19,655 nt of DNA from an uncultured Clostridia bacterium (GTDB taxonomy: Bacteria > Bacillota > Clostridia > TANB77 > CAG-508): positions 1 to 19,655 of the forward strand of contig CANQES010000017.1 in assembly GCA_947595555.1 (NCBI GenBank), written 5' to 3'. Shown here piece by piece: positions 1 to 6,438 of the stretch (position 1 is the first letter of the stretch; the number at the start of each line of letters is the position of its first letter). Below the pieces are notes generated by a model. That model was not told the DNA's origin and did no database searches. It worked only from the letters and a program-made list of their open reading frames with translations. A program made the position numbers and the translations under genes.

Positions 1-77
1 AAGGAGTTTCTAAAGAAGAAGCTGAAGACTTAAAAGCTAAATTTGCTGAAGTTGGAGCAGTTGTAGAATTAAAATAA
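1..77 (+). CDS. rplL: 50S ribosomal protein L7/L12, C-terminal end (partial)
   Basis: The window opens inside a frame whose first complete codon is at base 3. It reads GVSKEEAEDLKAKFAEVGAV and ends in VELK and a TAA stop at 75-77. This matches the end of the L7/L12 C-terminal domain, which recruits translation factors to the ribosomal stalk. Only 24 residues are visible; the start lies outside the window. An intrinsic terminator follows, so rplL is the last gene of its operon. The call rests on recognising the conserved C-terminal motif, which is short but characteristic. Confidence 0.88.
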   Translation, partial: GVSKEEAEDLKAKFAEVGAVVELK

Positions 78-100
78 TTATTAATACCAAAAAAAGGAAA

Positions 101-128
101 AACAAGCTAAAAACAGCTTGTTTTTTTT
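101..128 (+). terminator. Rho-independent terminator after rplL
   Basis: An 8-bp perfect stem, AACAAGCT (101-108) with AGCTTGTT (115-122), encloses a 6-base loop and is followed by a continuing T run to 128. It lies 23 bases after the rplL stop. Its T run overlaps the candidate -35 region of the next promoter, so the two transcription units are tightly packed. Confidence 0.88.
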
Positions 129-146
129 GCAAAAAAAGTATATAAT
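118..146 (+). promoter_or_regulatory. Candidate promoter of gatCAB
   Basis: A perfect -10 box TATAAT sits at 141-146, with a weak -35 TTGTTT at 118-123 and a 17-base spacer. Transcription would start near 153, giving a leader of about 34 bases before gatC. The -35 matches the consensus only in TTG and is shared with the T run of the rplL terminator. Confidence 0.55.
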
Positions 147-186
147 AGGAAGCGAATTTAAACCTATGGAAAGGGATGATAAAACA

Positions 187-474
187 ATGAAAGTAAGCAG
201 AGAAGAAATTTTACACATAGCCAATTTAGCACACTTAACCTTAGAAGAAAATGAAATTGATACTTATTTATTACATTTACAAGATATCTTAAATTTTGCT
301 AACATTGTAAACAATGCTCCAGTTGATGATTTAGATGTAACAATAGGAGCAAACGAAGCGAAAAACGTATTTAGAAAAGATGAGATAAAAATATTTGAAG
401 ACATTGAAAGTTTATTGCAAAATGCAGTTGCTAAAGAACAAAATATGTTTAAAATACCAAAAGTAATTAACTAA
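187..474 (+). CDS. gatC: Aspartyl/glutamyl-tRNA amidotransferase subunit C
   Basis: GatC is the small subunit that wraps around GatA and GatB in the GatCAB complex, which converts misacylated Glu-tRNA(Gln) and Asp-tRNA(Asn) to the amide forms. The protein is 95 residues, the usual family length. It opens MKVSREEILHIANLAHLTL, the standard GatC N-terminus with the HIAxLAxL helix. I chose ATG 187 because an AAAGGGA ribosome binding site (170-176) is correctly spaced. The frame is open back to a TTG at 118, but that lies in the rplL terminator and adds residues foreign to the family; an in-frame ATG at 166 is also less likely. The stop is 14 bases before gatA, so the three gat genes form one operon. 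Confidence 0.95.
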   Translation: MKVSREEILHIANLAHLTLEENEIDTYLLHLQDILNFANIVNNAPVDDLDVTIGANEAKNVFRKDEIKIFEDIESLLQNAVAKEQNMFKIPKVIN

Positions 475-488
475 AAGGAGGAAAATAG

Positions 489-1958
489 ATGGATATCACA
501 GAATTAACGGTACATGAATTGCAAGAAAAAATAAAAAGCAAAGAATTAACTATAACAGACATAACAAAAGCTTATTGTGATAGAATAAATGAAAAAGAAG
601 GCGATGTACAAGCATTTGTAACAACATTAACTGAAAATGCTATGGAACAAGCTGAAAAGATGCAAGAACAATTTGATAAAGGAGAACTCAAAGGAGAATT
701 TGCTGGGATTCCTATAGGAATTAAAGATAACATATGCACAAAAGGGATAAAAACAACATGTAGTTCAAAAATGTTAGAAAATTTTATCTCACCTTATGAT
801 GCAACAGTTATGGAAAAAATAAAAGAAGAAAATATCATTAATTTAGGAAAACTAAACATGGATGAATTTGCCATGGGAGGTTCAACAGAATATTCATATT
901 TTAAGAAAACAAAAAATCCATGGAATTTAAACAAAGTTCCAGGAGGTTCATCAGGAGGAAGTGCTGCGGCAGTAGCAGCCAATATGGTACCATGGGCATT
1001 AGGCTCTGATACAGGAGGTTCTATAAGACAACCAGCTAGTTTTTGTGGAGTAGTTGGATTAAAACCAACATATGGATTAGTATCAAGATATGGATTGGTA
1101 GCATTTGCATCTTCTTTAGACCAAATTGGTCCAATAACAAAAGACGTAAGAGATGCGGCAATGCTTTTAAATATTATTGCATGTCATGATGAAAAAGATA
1201 CAACATCAAGTGATAGACCAAAAGTGGATTACACAAAATGTTTAAAAAATGATGTAAAAGGACTAAAAATAGGAATTCCAAAAGAATTCTTTGGAGAAGG
1301 AATAAATGAAGAAGTAAAAGCATCTTTGCAAAAAACGATTGAAAAATACAAAGAATTAGGAGCAGACATTGAAGAATTTTCATTAGATATTGCAAAATAT
1401 GCTTTGGCAACCTATTATATTATTGCTTGTGCAGAAGCAAGTTCAAATTTGGGAAGATTTGATGGAATTCGTTATACTTACCGTACACCAGAATTCAAAA
1501 ATCTAAAGGACATATATAAAAAATCAAGAAGTGAAGGTTTCGGTCCTGAAGTAAAAAGGAGAATTATATTAGGAACTTATGTATTGTCATCAGGGTATTA
1601 TGATGCTTATTATAAAAAAGCGCAAAAAGTACGTACATTAGTTATGAATGAATTTAATAAAGGATTTGAAAAATATGATGTAATATTAACACCAACATCA
1701 CCAACAGTAGCATTTGACATAGGCTCAAAAACAAACAACCCACTAGAAATGTATCTAGCAGATATTTGTACTGTATCTGTAAACATTGCAGGCTTACCAG
1801 GAATATCTATTCCATGTGGAGTAGATAAAGAAGGAATGCCAATAGGGATGCAATTAATAGGAAACAAGTTCTGTGAGGAGACATTATTAAATGCAGCCTA
1901 TACTTTAGAACAAGCTATTAACTTTAGACAAAATTATCAACCGCAATTTAGAAAATAA
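489..1958 (+). CDS. gatA: Glutamyl-tRNA(Gln) amidotransferase subunit A
   Basis: GatA is the glutaminase subunit of GatCAB. It releases ammonia from glutamine, which is channelled to GatB for transamidation of Glu-tRNA(Gln) or Asp-tRNA(Asn). The 489-residue protein has the complete amidase-signature fold. The catalytic Lys79 lies in GIPIGIKDN, the cis-Ser154 in PGGSSGGSAAA, and the nucleophile Ser178 in GSDTGGSIRQPA. This Lys79-Ser154-Ser178 numbering matches, as I recall it, that of the Staphylococcus aureus enzyme. AAGGAGG at 475-481 sets the ATG at 489. It is the middle gene of the gat operon, 14 bases from each neighbour. Presence of gatCAB implies that at least one of Gln-tRNA or Asn-tRNA is made by the indirect route. 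Nothing is missing or unusual. Confidence 0.98.
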   Translation: MDITELTVHELQEKIKSKELTITDITKAYCDRINEKEGDVQAFVTTLTENAMEQAEKMQEQFDKGELKGEFAGIPIGIKDNICTKGIKTTCSSKMLENFISPYDATVMEKIKEENIINLGKLNMDEFAMGGSTEYSYFKKTKNPWNLNKVPGGSSGGSAAAVAANMVPWALGSDTGGSIRQPASFCGVVGLKPTYGLVSRYGLVAFASSLDQIGPITKDVRDAAMLLNIIACHDEKDTTSSDRPKVDYTKCLKNDVKGLKIGIPKEFFGEGINEEVKASLQKTIEKYKELGADIEEFSLDIAKYALATYYIIACAEASSNLGRFDGIRYTYRTPEFKNLKDIYKKSRSEGFGPEVKRRIILGTYVLSSGYYDAYYKKAQKVRTLVMNEFNKGFEKYDVILTPTSPTVAFDIGSKTNNPLEMYLADICTVSVNIAGLPGISIPCGVDKEGMPIGMQLIGNKFCEETLLNAAYTLEQAINFRQNYQPQFRK

Positions 1959-1972
1959 GGAGGAAAAAATAG

Positions 1973-3412
1973 ATGTCAAGAGAAAATTATGAAGTAGTAA
2001 TAGGGCTAGAAGTGCATGCAGAACTTTCAACAAAGACAAAAATATTTTGTTCTTGCCCAACTGAATTTGGTGCTAGTCCAAATACTCATACTTGCCCAAT
2101 ATGTATGGCAATGCCAGGAACTTTACCAGTATTGAATGAAAAAGTAGTTGAATATGCGGTAAAGGCAGGTTTAGCAACTAATTGTGACATTTCAAGAGAT
2201 AGTAAAAATGACAGAAAGAATTACTTTTACCCAGATTTACCAAAAGCTTATCAAATTTCACAATTTGACAAACCTTTATGTGAGCATGGATATGTAGAAA
2301 TTGATACAGATGATGGCAAAAAGAAAATTAGATTAACTAGAATTCATATTGAAGAGGATGCAGGAAAATTAAACCATGATGAATTTGGTGGAGGAAGTTT
2401 AGTGGACTTAAATAGAGCAGGAGTTCCACTAATTGAAATTGTTTCTGAACCAGATATTCGCAGTAGTGAAGAAGCAGAGACATATCTAAGAAAATTAAAA
2501 TCTATTTTGGAATATATTGAAGTTTCTGATTGTAAAATGCAAGAAGGCTCTCTAAGAGCAGATGTTAATGTTTCAGTAAGGAAAAAGGGAGATAGTAAAT
2601 TAGGAACTCGTACTGAAATGAAAAACATGAACTCTTTTAGAAGTATTGTAAGAGCAATTGAGTATGAAGTAGATAGACAAATTGATGTAATTGAAGATGG
2701 TGGAACAATAGAACAAGAAACACTAAGGTGGGATGAAGTATCAGGAAAAACATTTTCTATGAGAGATAAAGAAGATGCTCAAGATTATAGATATTTTCCA
2801 GACCCAGATTTAGTTGCTATTAAACTATCTGAAGAATATATTCAAAATATAAAAGATAGTCTGCCAGAATTGCCAGAAAGTAGAAAACAGAGATATTTAG
2901 AAGAATATGGATTATCTCAAAAAGATGCTAAATTAATTACATCTTCAAAATATTTATCAGATTTATTTGAAGCGGCAATTGAAGTATGTCACAATCCAAA
3001 GGCAGTAAATAACTGGATTATATCAGATATATCAAGAATATTGAATGAAACAGAAATGGAACCAATTGACATACCATTTGATGCTAAACAATTAGGAAAG
3101 TTAGTTATATTAATTGATAAAGGAACTATTAGTTCAAGCATTGGTAAAAAAGTATTAGTAGAGTTATTTGAGAATCCTAGAGATCCAGAAGACATTATTA
3201 AAGAAAAAGGTTGGATTCAAATATCAGATGAAGGAGCAATAAAAGAAGTTGTACTTAAAATTTTAGAAGCTAACCCACAATCTATTGCAGATTATAAGGG
3301 AGGAAAGGATAAGGCTTTAGGTTTCTTAGTAGGTCAAGCTATGAAAGAAACAAAAGGAAAAGCTAATCCACAGATGTTGAATAAAATGTTTATAGAAGAG
3401 TTAAAAAAATAA
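1973..3412 (+). CDS. gatB: Aspartyl/glutamyl-tRNA amidotransferase subunit B
   Basis: GatB is the kinase/transamidase subunit. It binds the misacylated tRNA, phosphorylates the acyl group with ATP and amidates it with ammonia from GatA. The protein is 479 residues. It opens NYEVVIGLEVHAELSTKTKI, carries a metal-site cysteine set C26, C28, C41 and C44, and has the family signature LVDLNRAGVPLIEIVSEPD near residues 143-161. The last 150 or so residues are the helical, YqeY-like tRNA-binding tail, ending QAMKETKGKANPQMLNKMF. AAGGAGG at 1957-1963 overlaps the gatA stop and places the start at ATG 1973. It is the last gene of the gat operon and is followed directly by a terminator. Confidence 0.98.
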   Translation: MSRENYEVVIGLEVHAELSTKTKIFCSCPTEFGASPNTHTCPICMAMPGTLPVLNEKVVEYAVKAGLATNCDISRDSKNDRKNYFYPDLPKAYQISQFDKPLCEHGYVEIDTDDGKKKIRLTRIHIEEDAGKLNHDEFGGGSLVDLNRAGVPLIEIVSEPDIRSSEEAETYLRKLKSILEYIEVSDCKMQEGSLRADVNVSVRKKGDSKLGTRTEMKNMNSFRSIVRAIEYEVDRQIDVIEDGGTIEQETLRWDEVSGKTFSMRDKEDAQDYRYFPDPDLVAIKLSEEYIQNIKDSLPELPESRKQRYLEEYGLSQKDAKLITSSKYLSDLFEAAIEVCHNPKAVNNWIISDISRILNETEMEPIDIPFDAKQLGKLVILIDKGTISSSIGKKVLVELFENPRDPEDIIKEKGWIQISDEGAIKEVVLKILEANPQSIADYKGGKDKALGFLVGQAMKETKGKANPQMLNKMFIEELKK

Positions 3413-3442
3413 AAACAAATGATTTTAAATCATTTGTTTTTT
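3404..3442. terminator. Bidirectional intrinsic terminator between gatB and the convergent small gene
   Basis: An 11-bp perfect stem pairs AACAAATGATT (3414-3424) with AATCATTTGTT (3428-3438) around a 3-base loop. On the plus strand a T run follows (3437-3442). On the minus strand the A-rich end of gatB (from about 3404) supplies the T tract. It therefore ends both gatB and the minus-strand gene, whose stop codon lies inside the stem region. Confidence 0.85.
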
Positions 3443-3676
3443 AATGCCATCTACTACAAGACCACAAATAATGAATTCTATTCCAAAAATTAAACTAATT
3501 CTAAATAAACTGATGCCTATGTAGTACATAGATGGAGATGGAAAGGTAAAATGATATGTAAATAAAATAAATACAGCTAATATGCATATAGTAAAGCAAA
3601 ATTCTAAACCGTATTTCATTATTTTATATGTCATTTTATCAAGTTGTTTAAATATCTCTTTTAATGTCTTAATCAT
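3425..3676 (-). CDS. Small two-helix membrane protein, unknown function
   Basis: This is an 83-residue protein I cannot assign to a named family. It has a basic cytoplasmic-type N-terminus (MIKTLKEIFKQLDKMTYKIM), a first hydrophobic segment around residues 23-45 and a second around 51-77, and ends with GIKKQMI. The mixed sequence with two clear membrane spans and an orderly charge pattern looks like a real gene rather than a shadow. No large gene covers the locus, there is an AAGAGGTG ribosome binding site just upstream on the minus strand (about 3681-3688), and it has its own candidate promoter and shares the gatB terminator. It lies downstream of rpsT on the same strand but is separated from it by a terminator. 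Confidence 0.7.
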   Translation of the reverse strand: MIKTLKEIFKQLDKMTYKIMKYGLEFCFTICILAVFILFTYHFTFPSPSMYYIGISLFRISLIFGIEFIICGLVVDGIKKQMI

Positions 3677-3713
3677 ATAACACCTCTTATTAATTTATTT
3701 ATCTTTCTTATTA

Positions 3714-3742
3714 ATGGTAACATGAAAATATATGAAAAACAA
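3714..3742 (-). promoter_or_regulatory. Candidate promoter of the small membrane protein gene
   Basis: Reading the minus strand, TTGTTT (3737-3742) is followed after 17 bases by TACCAT (3714-3719), preceded by TG in the extended -10 position. The -10 matches the consensus at four of six bases. Transcription would begin about 30 bases before the start codon. Confidence 0.45.
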
Positions 3743-3756
3743 TGGAAATAGATGCC

Positions 3757-3788
3757 AAAAAAAACTCACATGATAAAATGTGAGTTTT
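3757..3788 (-). terminator. Intrinsic terminator of rpsT
   Basis: An 11-bp perfect stem pairs 3761-3771 (AAAACTCACAT) with 3778-3788 (ATGTGAGTTTT) around a 6-base loop. On the minus strand it is followed by eight T (A run 3757-3764). It lies about 40 bases past the rpsT stop. Confidence 0.85.
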
Positions 3789-3828
3789 TCTCGTATAAAA
3801 ACTATGCATAATTTTTATTTAAATAATG

Positions 3829-4095
3829 TTAAGACATAGCAGCATTTAATTTTTTTGACATACTAGATTTTTTTCTAGCAGCTGTATTTTTGACAATAAC
3901 ACCTTTTGTGCAAGCCTGGTCAATTTTTTTAGTAGCTTCAGACATAAGAACCTTAGCTTCTTCAATATGTCCATTAGCTAAAGCAGTTTCAAATTTTTTA
4001 ACAGCTGATTTATATCCAGTTTTAATCATATTATTTCTTAAAGTTTTTTTCTCAATTACTTTAACTCTTTTTTTAGCTGATTTAATATTTGGCAT
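3829..4095 (-). CDS. rpsT: 30S ribosomal protein S20
   Basis: bS20 binds 16S rRNA at the bottom of the 30S body early in assembly. The 88-residue protein has the family N-terminus MPNIKSAKKRVKVIEKKTLR and the basic helices with KKFETAL, KKIDQACTKGVIVKNTAARK and KSSMSKKLNA. I chose ATG 4095 because the family starts with MPNIKSA and AGGAGGTG lies 11 bases upstream (4106-4113). The frame is open further upstream to a TTG at 4173, but that codon falls within the -35 box of the promoter. The gene is monocistronic: it has its own promoter and terminator and is transcribed divergently from rpiB. Confidence 0.97.
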   Translation of the reverse strand: MPNIKSAKKRVKVIEKKTLRNNMIKTGYKSAVKKFETALANGHIEEAKVLMSEATKKIDQACTKGVIVKNTAARKKSSMSKKLNAAMS

Positions 4096-4144
4096 CTCTT
4101 GTAAGCACCTCCTCTTAGTCATATAATAAACTATAACATATGAT

Positions 4145-4173
4145 ATTTTAACATATTTTTTTATAAAAAGCAA
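4145..4173 (-). promoter_or_regulatory. Promoter of rpsT
   Basis: On the minus strand TTGCTT (4168-4173) and TAAAAT (4145-4150) are separated by exactly 17 bases, with TG one base before the -10 (extended -10). The leader to the ATG is about 40 bases. Confidence 0.75.
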
Positions 4174-4192
4174 GTAAAATTCAAAATAATTA

Positions 4193-4221
4193 TTGTAATA
4201 GCAAAGAATTTATGATATATT
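4193..4221 (+). promoter_or_regulatory. Promoter of rpiB-tagO
   Basis: TTGTAA (4193-4198) and TATATT (4216-4221) are separated by 17 bases, with an extended -10 TGA immediately before. Transcription would start near 4228, only about 18 bases before the rpiB start. It is back to back with the rpsT promoter. Confidence 0.68.
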
Positions 4222-4245
4222 GAAAAAAGAAATGGAGTGATAAAT

Positions 4246-4692
4246 ATGATAGCAATCGGAAGTGACCATGGAGGTTATAAATTAAAAGAAGAAATAAAAA
4301 AATACTTTGAAGAAAAACAAATACAATATAAAGACTTAGGATGTATAAGTGAAGAAAGAGTAGACTATCCAAACATAGCAGAAGCAGTAGCAAAACAAAT
4401 TCAAAACAAAGAATGTGAAAAAGGAATTTTAATTTGTCGTTCTGGGATAGGAATGACAATATGTGCTAATAAATTTAAAGGAATTCGTTGTGCACTATGT
4501 CATAATGAATACACAGCAAAATATGCTAGATTACACAATGACAGCAATATATTAGCAATGGGAGCGGATGATATAACAGTCAATGAAGCAATATGTATTA
4601 TAAGAATGTGGCTTGCCACTGAATATGAAGGTGGAAGACATGAAGAAAGAATAAAATTAATAGATAAAATAGAAGAGGAAAACATGAAATAG
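4246..4692 (+). CDS. rpiB: Ribose-5-phosphate isomerase B (RpiB/LacAB family)
   Basis: RpiB interconverts ribose 5-phosphate and ribulose 5-phosphate in the non-oxidative pentose phosphate pathway. The 148-residue protein, a normal length, starts MIAIGSDHGGYKLKEEIKKY, where GSDHGG is the phosphate/substrate loop. It carries ILICRSGIGMTICANK with the catalytic cysteine at the start of the conserved loop, and HNDSNILAMGAD, the second family motif. CRSGIG rather than CGTGIG is, as I recall, a known family variant. ATG 4246 fits GGAGTG (4234-4239); the GTG inside that ribosome binding site (4237) is rejected. Sugar isomerases of the LacA/LacB type are close relatives, but the standalone copy favours RpiB. 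The stop is 11 bases before the transferase gene, so the two are probably cotranscribed. Confidence 0.92.
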   Translation: MIAIGSDHGGYKLKEEIKKYFEEKQIQYKDLGCISEERVDYPNIAEAVAKQIQNKECEKGILICRSGIGMTICANKFKGIRCALCHNEYTAKYARLHNDSNILAMGADDITVNEAICIIRMWLATEYEGGRHEERIKLIDKIEEENMK

Positions 4693-4703
4693 GGGGCAAA
4701 ATT

Positions 4704-5837
4704 ATGTGGGGAGATATAGCCATCGCTTTTTTGCTAGCCTTTATTGTAACATTTATGACTGTACCATACACTATAAAAATAGCAAAAAAAGTGGGAGCAG
4801 TTGATATACCAAAAGACAAAAGAAGAATGCATAATAAATCAATGCCTAAATTTGGAGGACCTGCAGTTATACTTGGGTATTTAGTAGCTGTTGTTTATTT
4901 ATTAATAGTAATGAGTTTAGAGCATAAAATCGAGCTATTTGATACAGAACAATATGGAATGAAACTGCTAGGAATGTTTTTAGGAACAGTAGTATTATCT
5001 ATAATTTGTATAATTGATGATATCAAAACTATAAAACCCATTGTAAAATTAATAGGTCAAACAATAGCAGCAGTCATAGTAGTAGCTTTTGGAATAAGAA
5101 TTGAAGAAATAAGCCCAGGAGTTTTAGCAACTTATGAACTAAAAGAAGCATTTTCAGTGTTGTTAACAATAGGATGGATAGTAGGAGTAACAAATGCCAT
5201 TAATTTAATGGATGGACTGGATGGATTATCTTCAGGTATATCTGTCATTTCAGCAATTTCACTACTCATCATATTTGTATTAAACCAATCACCAATTATT
5301 GCAATATTACTTATAACAGCATTAGCAGGTGCATTAGTTGGATTTTTACCATTTAACTTTGCACCAGCAAAAACATTTATAGGTGATACAGGTTCAAACT
5401 TTTTAGGATTTTCGTTATCAATTATTTCTATTCTAGGAGTGGCAAAAACTTATACCATAGCAGTTATAGTACTTCCACTATTAGCATTAGGATTACCTAT
5501 ATTTGATACAATTTGGGCAATTATCAGAAGACTAATAAAAGGAAAATCAATCAAAGCTATATTTAAAGCAGATAAAGGACACTTACATCATATTATAGTA
5601 TCAAAAGGCTTTAGCCAAAAACAAGCAGTATTAATTTTATATGGAATTGCAGCAACATTTGGATTATTTGCTATAATACTTTTAGAAAGTGGTATATGGA
5701 AAGCACTATCATTTTTACTTATGGTAATAGTTGCACTAGGATTAGGATATAAAAACTTCCAATCAGAAAAAATAGATGCTCAATTATATGAATGTATAGA
5801 ATGCAAATATATATATAATCCCAAATCACGGAAATGA
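4704..5837 (+). CDS. tagO: Undecaprenyl-phosphate sugar-1-phosphate transferase (TagO/WecA type) with truncated C-terminal rubredoxin domain
   Basis: This integral membrane enzyme transfers a sugar 1-phosphate, usually GlcNAc-1-P, from UDP-sugar to undecaprenyl phosphate, starting teichoic-acid or other wall-polymer synthesis at the inner face of the membrane. The frame codes for 377 residues with about eleven hydrophobic segments. The family motifs are in order: DIPKDKRRMHNKSMPKFGG (34-52), the Mg-binding DD pair (105-106), NAINLMDGLDGL (164-175), GDTGS (227-231) and the HLHH loop (293-296). AGGGGG at 4691-4696 supports ATG 4704. After the last helix (about 332-349) comes an extra tail with YECIECKYIYNP, the first CxxC half of a rubredoxin, C364 and C367. 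The frame then stops at a TGA. The second half of the rubredoxin follows in the +1 frame to 5940. WecA and TagO cannot be told apart by eye; tagO is used as the Gram-positive name. Confidence 0.9.
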   Translation: MWGDIAIAFLLAFIVTFMTVPYTIKIAKKVGAVDIPKDKRRMHNKSMPKFGGPAVILGYLVAVVYLLIVMSLEHKIELFDTEQYGMKLLGMFLGTVVLSIICIIDDIKTIKPIVKLIGQTIAAVIVVAFGIRIEEISPGVLATYELKEAFSVLLTIGWIVGVTNAINLMDGLDGLSSGISVISAISLLIIFVLNQSPIIAILLITALAGALVGFLPFNFAPAKTFIGDTGSNFLGFSLSIISILGVAKTYTIAVIVLPLLALGLPIFDTIWAIIRRLIKGKSIKAIFKADKGHLHHIIVSKGFSQKQAVLILYGIAATFGLFAIILLESGIWKALSFLLMVIVALGLGYKNFQSEKIDAQLYECIECKYIYNPKSRK

Positions 5838-5940
5838 AAAAGCTGGTATAAAACCAGGTACAGCATTTGAAGATTTACCAGATGATTGGGTTTGTCCAGT
5901 CTGCGGAGAAGGAAAAGATATGTTTGAAATCCATCAATAG
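5820..5940 (+). pseudogene. Out-of-frame second half of a C-terminal rubredoxin domain
   Basis: Shifting by one base near 5820-5837 continues the transferase frame through HGNEKAGIKPGTAFEDLP, then DDWVCPVCGEGKDMFEIHQ and a TAG at 5938-5940. With the CxxC of the preceding frame this gives a complete rubredoxin: CxxC, YIYNP, GIKPGT, FEDLPDDWVCPVCG. The distance from the second to the third metal cysteine becomes 29 residues, the same as in classical clostridial rubredoxin. Removing one C from the CCC at 5820-5822 gives codons AAT CCA AAT CAC GGA, which look natural here. Reading on without the shift gives a CGG codon and then TGA. The 3' half has no start codon of its own. The restored fusion would be 411 residues. 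Confidence 0.8.
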
Positions 5941-5979
5941 TATATTATAATAAAGTATCAAAGAACTCCAAAATTACAC

Positions 5980-6008
5980 TTGCAAAATAAAGAAAAGTAT
6001 GATATAAT
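5980..6008 (+). promoter_or_regulatory. Promoter of rpsF-ssb-rpsR
   Basis: TTGCAA (5980-5985) and a perfect TATAAT (6003-6008) are separated by 17 bases, with an extended -10 TGA before the -10. It is among the best promoters in the window. Transcription should begin around 6014-6016, inside the hairpin described in the next entry. Confidence 0.85.
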
Positions 6009-6039
6009 AGCTATGCTTCAAAGGTAGCATAGCTTTTTT
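6009..6039 (+). terminator. Terminator hairpin overlapping the rpsF promoter start site
   Basis: AGCTATGCT (6009-6017) pairs perfectly with AGCATAGCT (6026-6034) around an 8-base loop, and six T follow (6034-6039). The left arm begins one base after the -10 box. Only a transcript entering from rpiB-tagO contains the full stem; one starting at the rpsF promoter would lack most of the left arm. It is therefore best read as the tagO terminator, ignored by the rpsF promoter. Confidence 0.75.
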
Positions 6040-6106
6040 ATGCATATACCTTTGAATCTCTACTTACAGAAAATGTAGGTTATAAATCCAAAGGGAGGTG
6101 AAAATA
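6014..6106 (+). promoter_or_regulatory. Structured 5' leader of rpsF (candidate S6:S18-type autoregulatory leader)
   Basis: The leader contains a 10-bp perfect inverted repeat, TTCAAAGGTA (6017-6026) with TACCTTTGAA (6047-6056), enclosing a nested 5-bp stem GCATA (6027-6031)/TATGC (6039-6043). This fold uses the same bases as the terminator hairpin and excludes it. CCTTTG (6049-6054) can instead pair with CAAAGG (6089-6094) beside the ribosome binding site AAGGGAGGTG. A further small hairpin lies at 6060-6078. Bacterial rpsF leaders are known to bind S6:S18 and control translation. I see suitable structure but could not confirm that consensus. Confidence 0.5.
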
Positions 6107-6385
6107 ATGAGTAAATACGAAAGTATTATCATTGTTAATCCAAATATAGATGAAGCAGGTATAAAAGCTTTAGAAGATAAGTTTACAGGATTAATCAATG
6201 AAAACGGAAAAGTGGAATCAGTAGAAAATATGGGAAAAAAGAAATTAGCTTATGACATCAATAAATTCAATGAAGGTACATATTTACTATTCAACTTTGA
6301 AGCAAATCCAAACTCTATTCAAGAACTTGAAAGAGTTTACAGAATTACAGACGGTATAATGAAATTTATCGTAGTAAAAAAATAA
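6107..6385 (+). CDS. rpsF: 30S ribosomal protein S6
   Basis: bS6 binds 16S rRNA on the 30S platform as a heterodimer with S18. The 92-residue protein has the family pattern: MSKYESIIIVNPNIDEAGI at the N-terminus, VESVENMGKKKLAYDINKF in the middle, and YLLFNFEANPNSIQELER then YRITDGIMKFIVVKK at the end. I chose ATG 6107 because AAGGGAGGTG (6091-6100) is ideally placed. The GTG at 6098 lies within that ribosome binding site and is rejected. It is first in the rpsF-ssb-rpsR operon, the classical arrangement in bacteria. Confidence 0.97.
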   Translation: MSKYESIIIVNPNIDEAGIKALEDKFTGLINENGKVESVENMGKKKLAYDINKFNEGTYLLFNFEANPNSIQELERVYRITDGIMKFIVVKK

Positions 6386-6389
6386 TAAA

Positions 6390-6415
6390 AAAATAAAGAG
6401 AGGGGCCTTTATTTT
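6390..6415 (+). other. Hairpin between rpsF and ssb
   Basis: AAAATAAAG (6390-6398) pairs perfectly with CTTTATTTT (6407-6415) around an 8-base G-rich loop that contains GAGGGG. No clean T run follows, so it is not an obvious terminator. It may be an mRNA stability or processing element; its role is not known. Confidence 0.4.
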
Positions 6416-6438
6416 AAAGTAAAGAAAGGTGATAAAAA

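Noticed and set aside
118..186. Upstream extension of gatC to a TTG at 118 or an ATG at 166
   Set aside because: The added residues overlap the rplL terminator and gatC promoter and do not fit GatC; ATG 187 has the right ribosome binding site and family start.
4096..4173. Longer rpsT starting at TTG 4173
   Set aside because: The extension covers the rpsT promoter and ribosome binding site; S20 starts MPNIKSA at 4095.
5826..5842. Programmed +1 frameshifting at AAA TGA, comparable to prfB
   Set aside because: The site restores the frame but there is no upstream Shine-Dalgarno-like stimulator and an AAA-to-AAT slip is poor; a one-base C insertion at 5820-5822 explains the codons better. Kept only as an alternative.
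6386..6438. Terminator between rpsF and ssb
   Set aside because: The hairpin lacks a T run and the operon order rpsF-ssb-rpsR is normally cotranscribed, so it is listed only as a hairpin.
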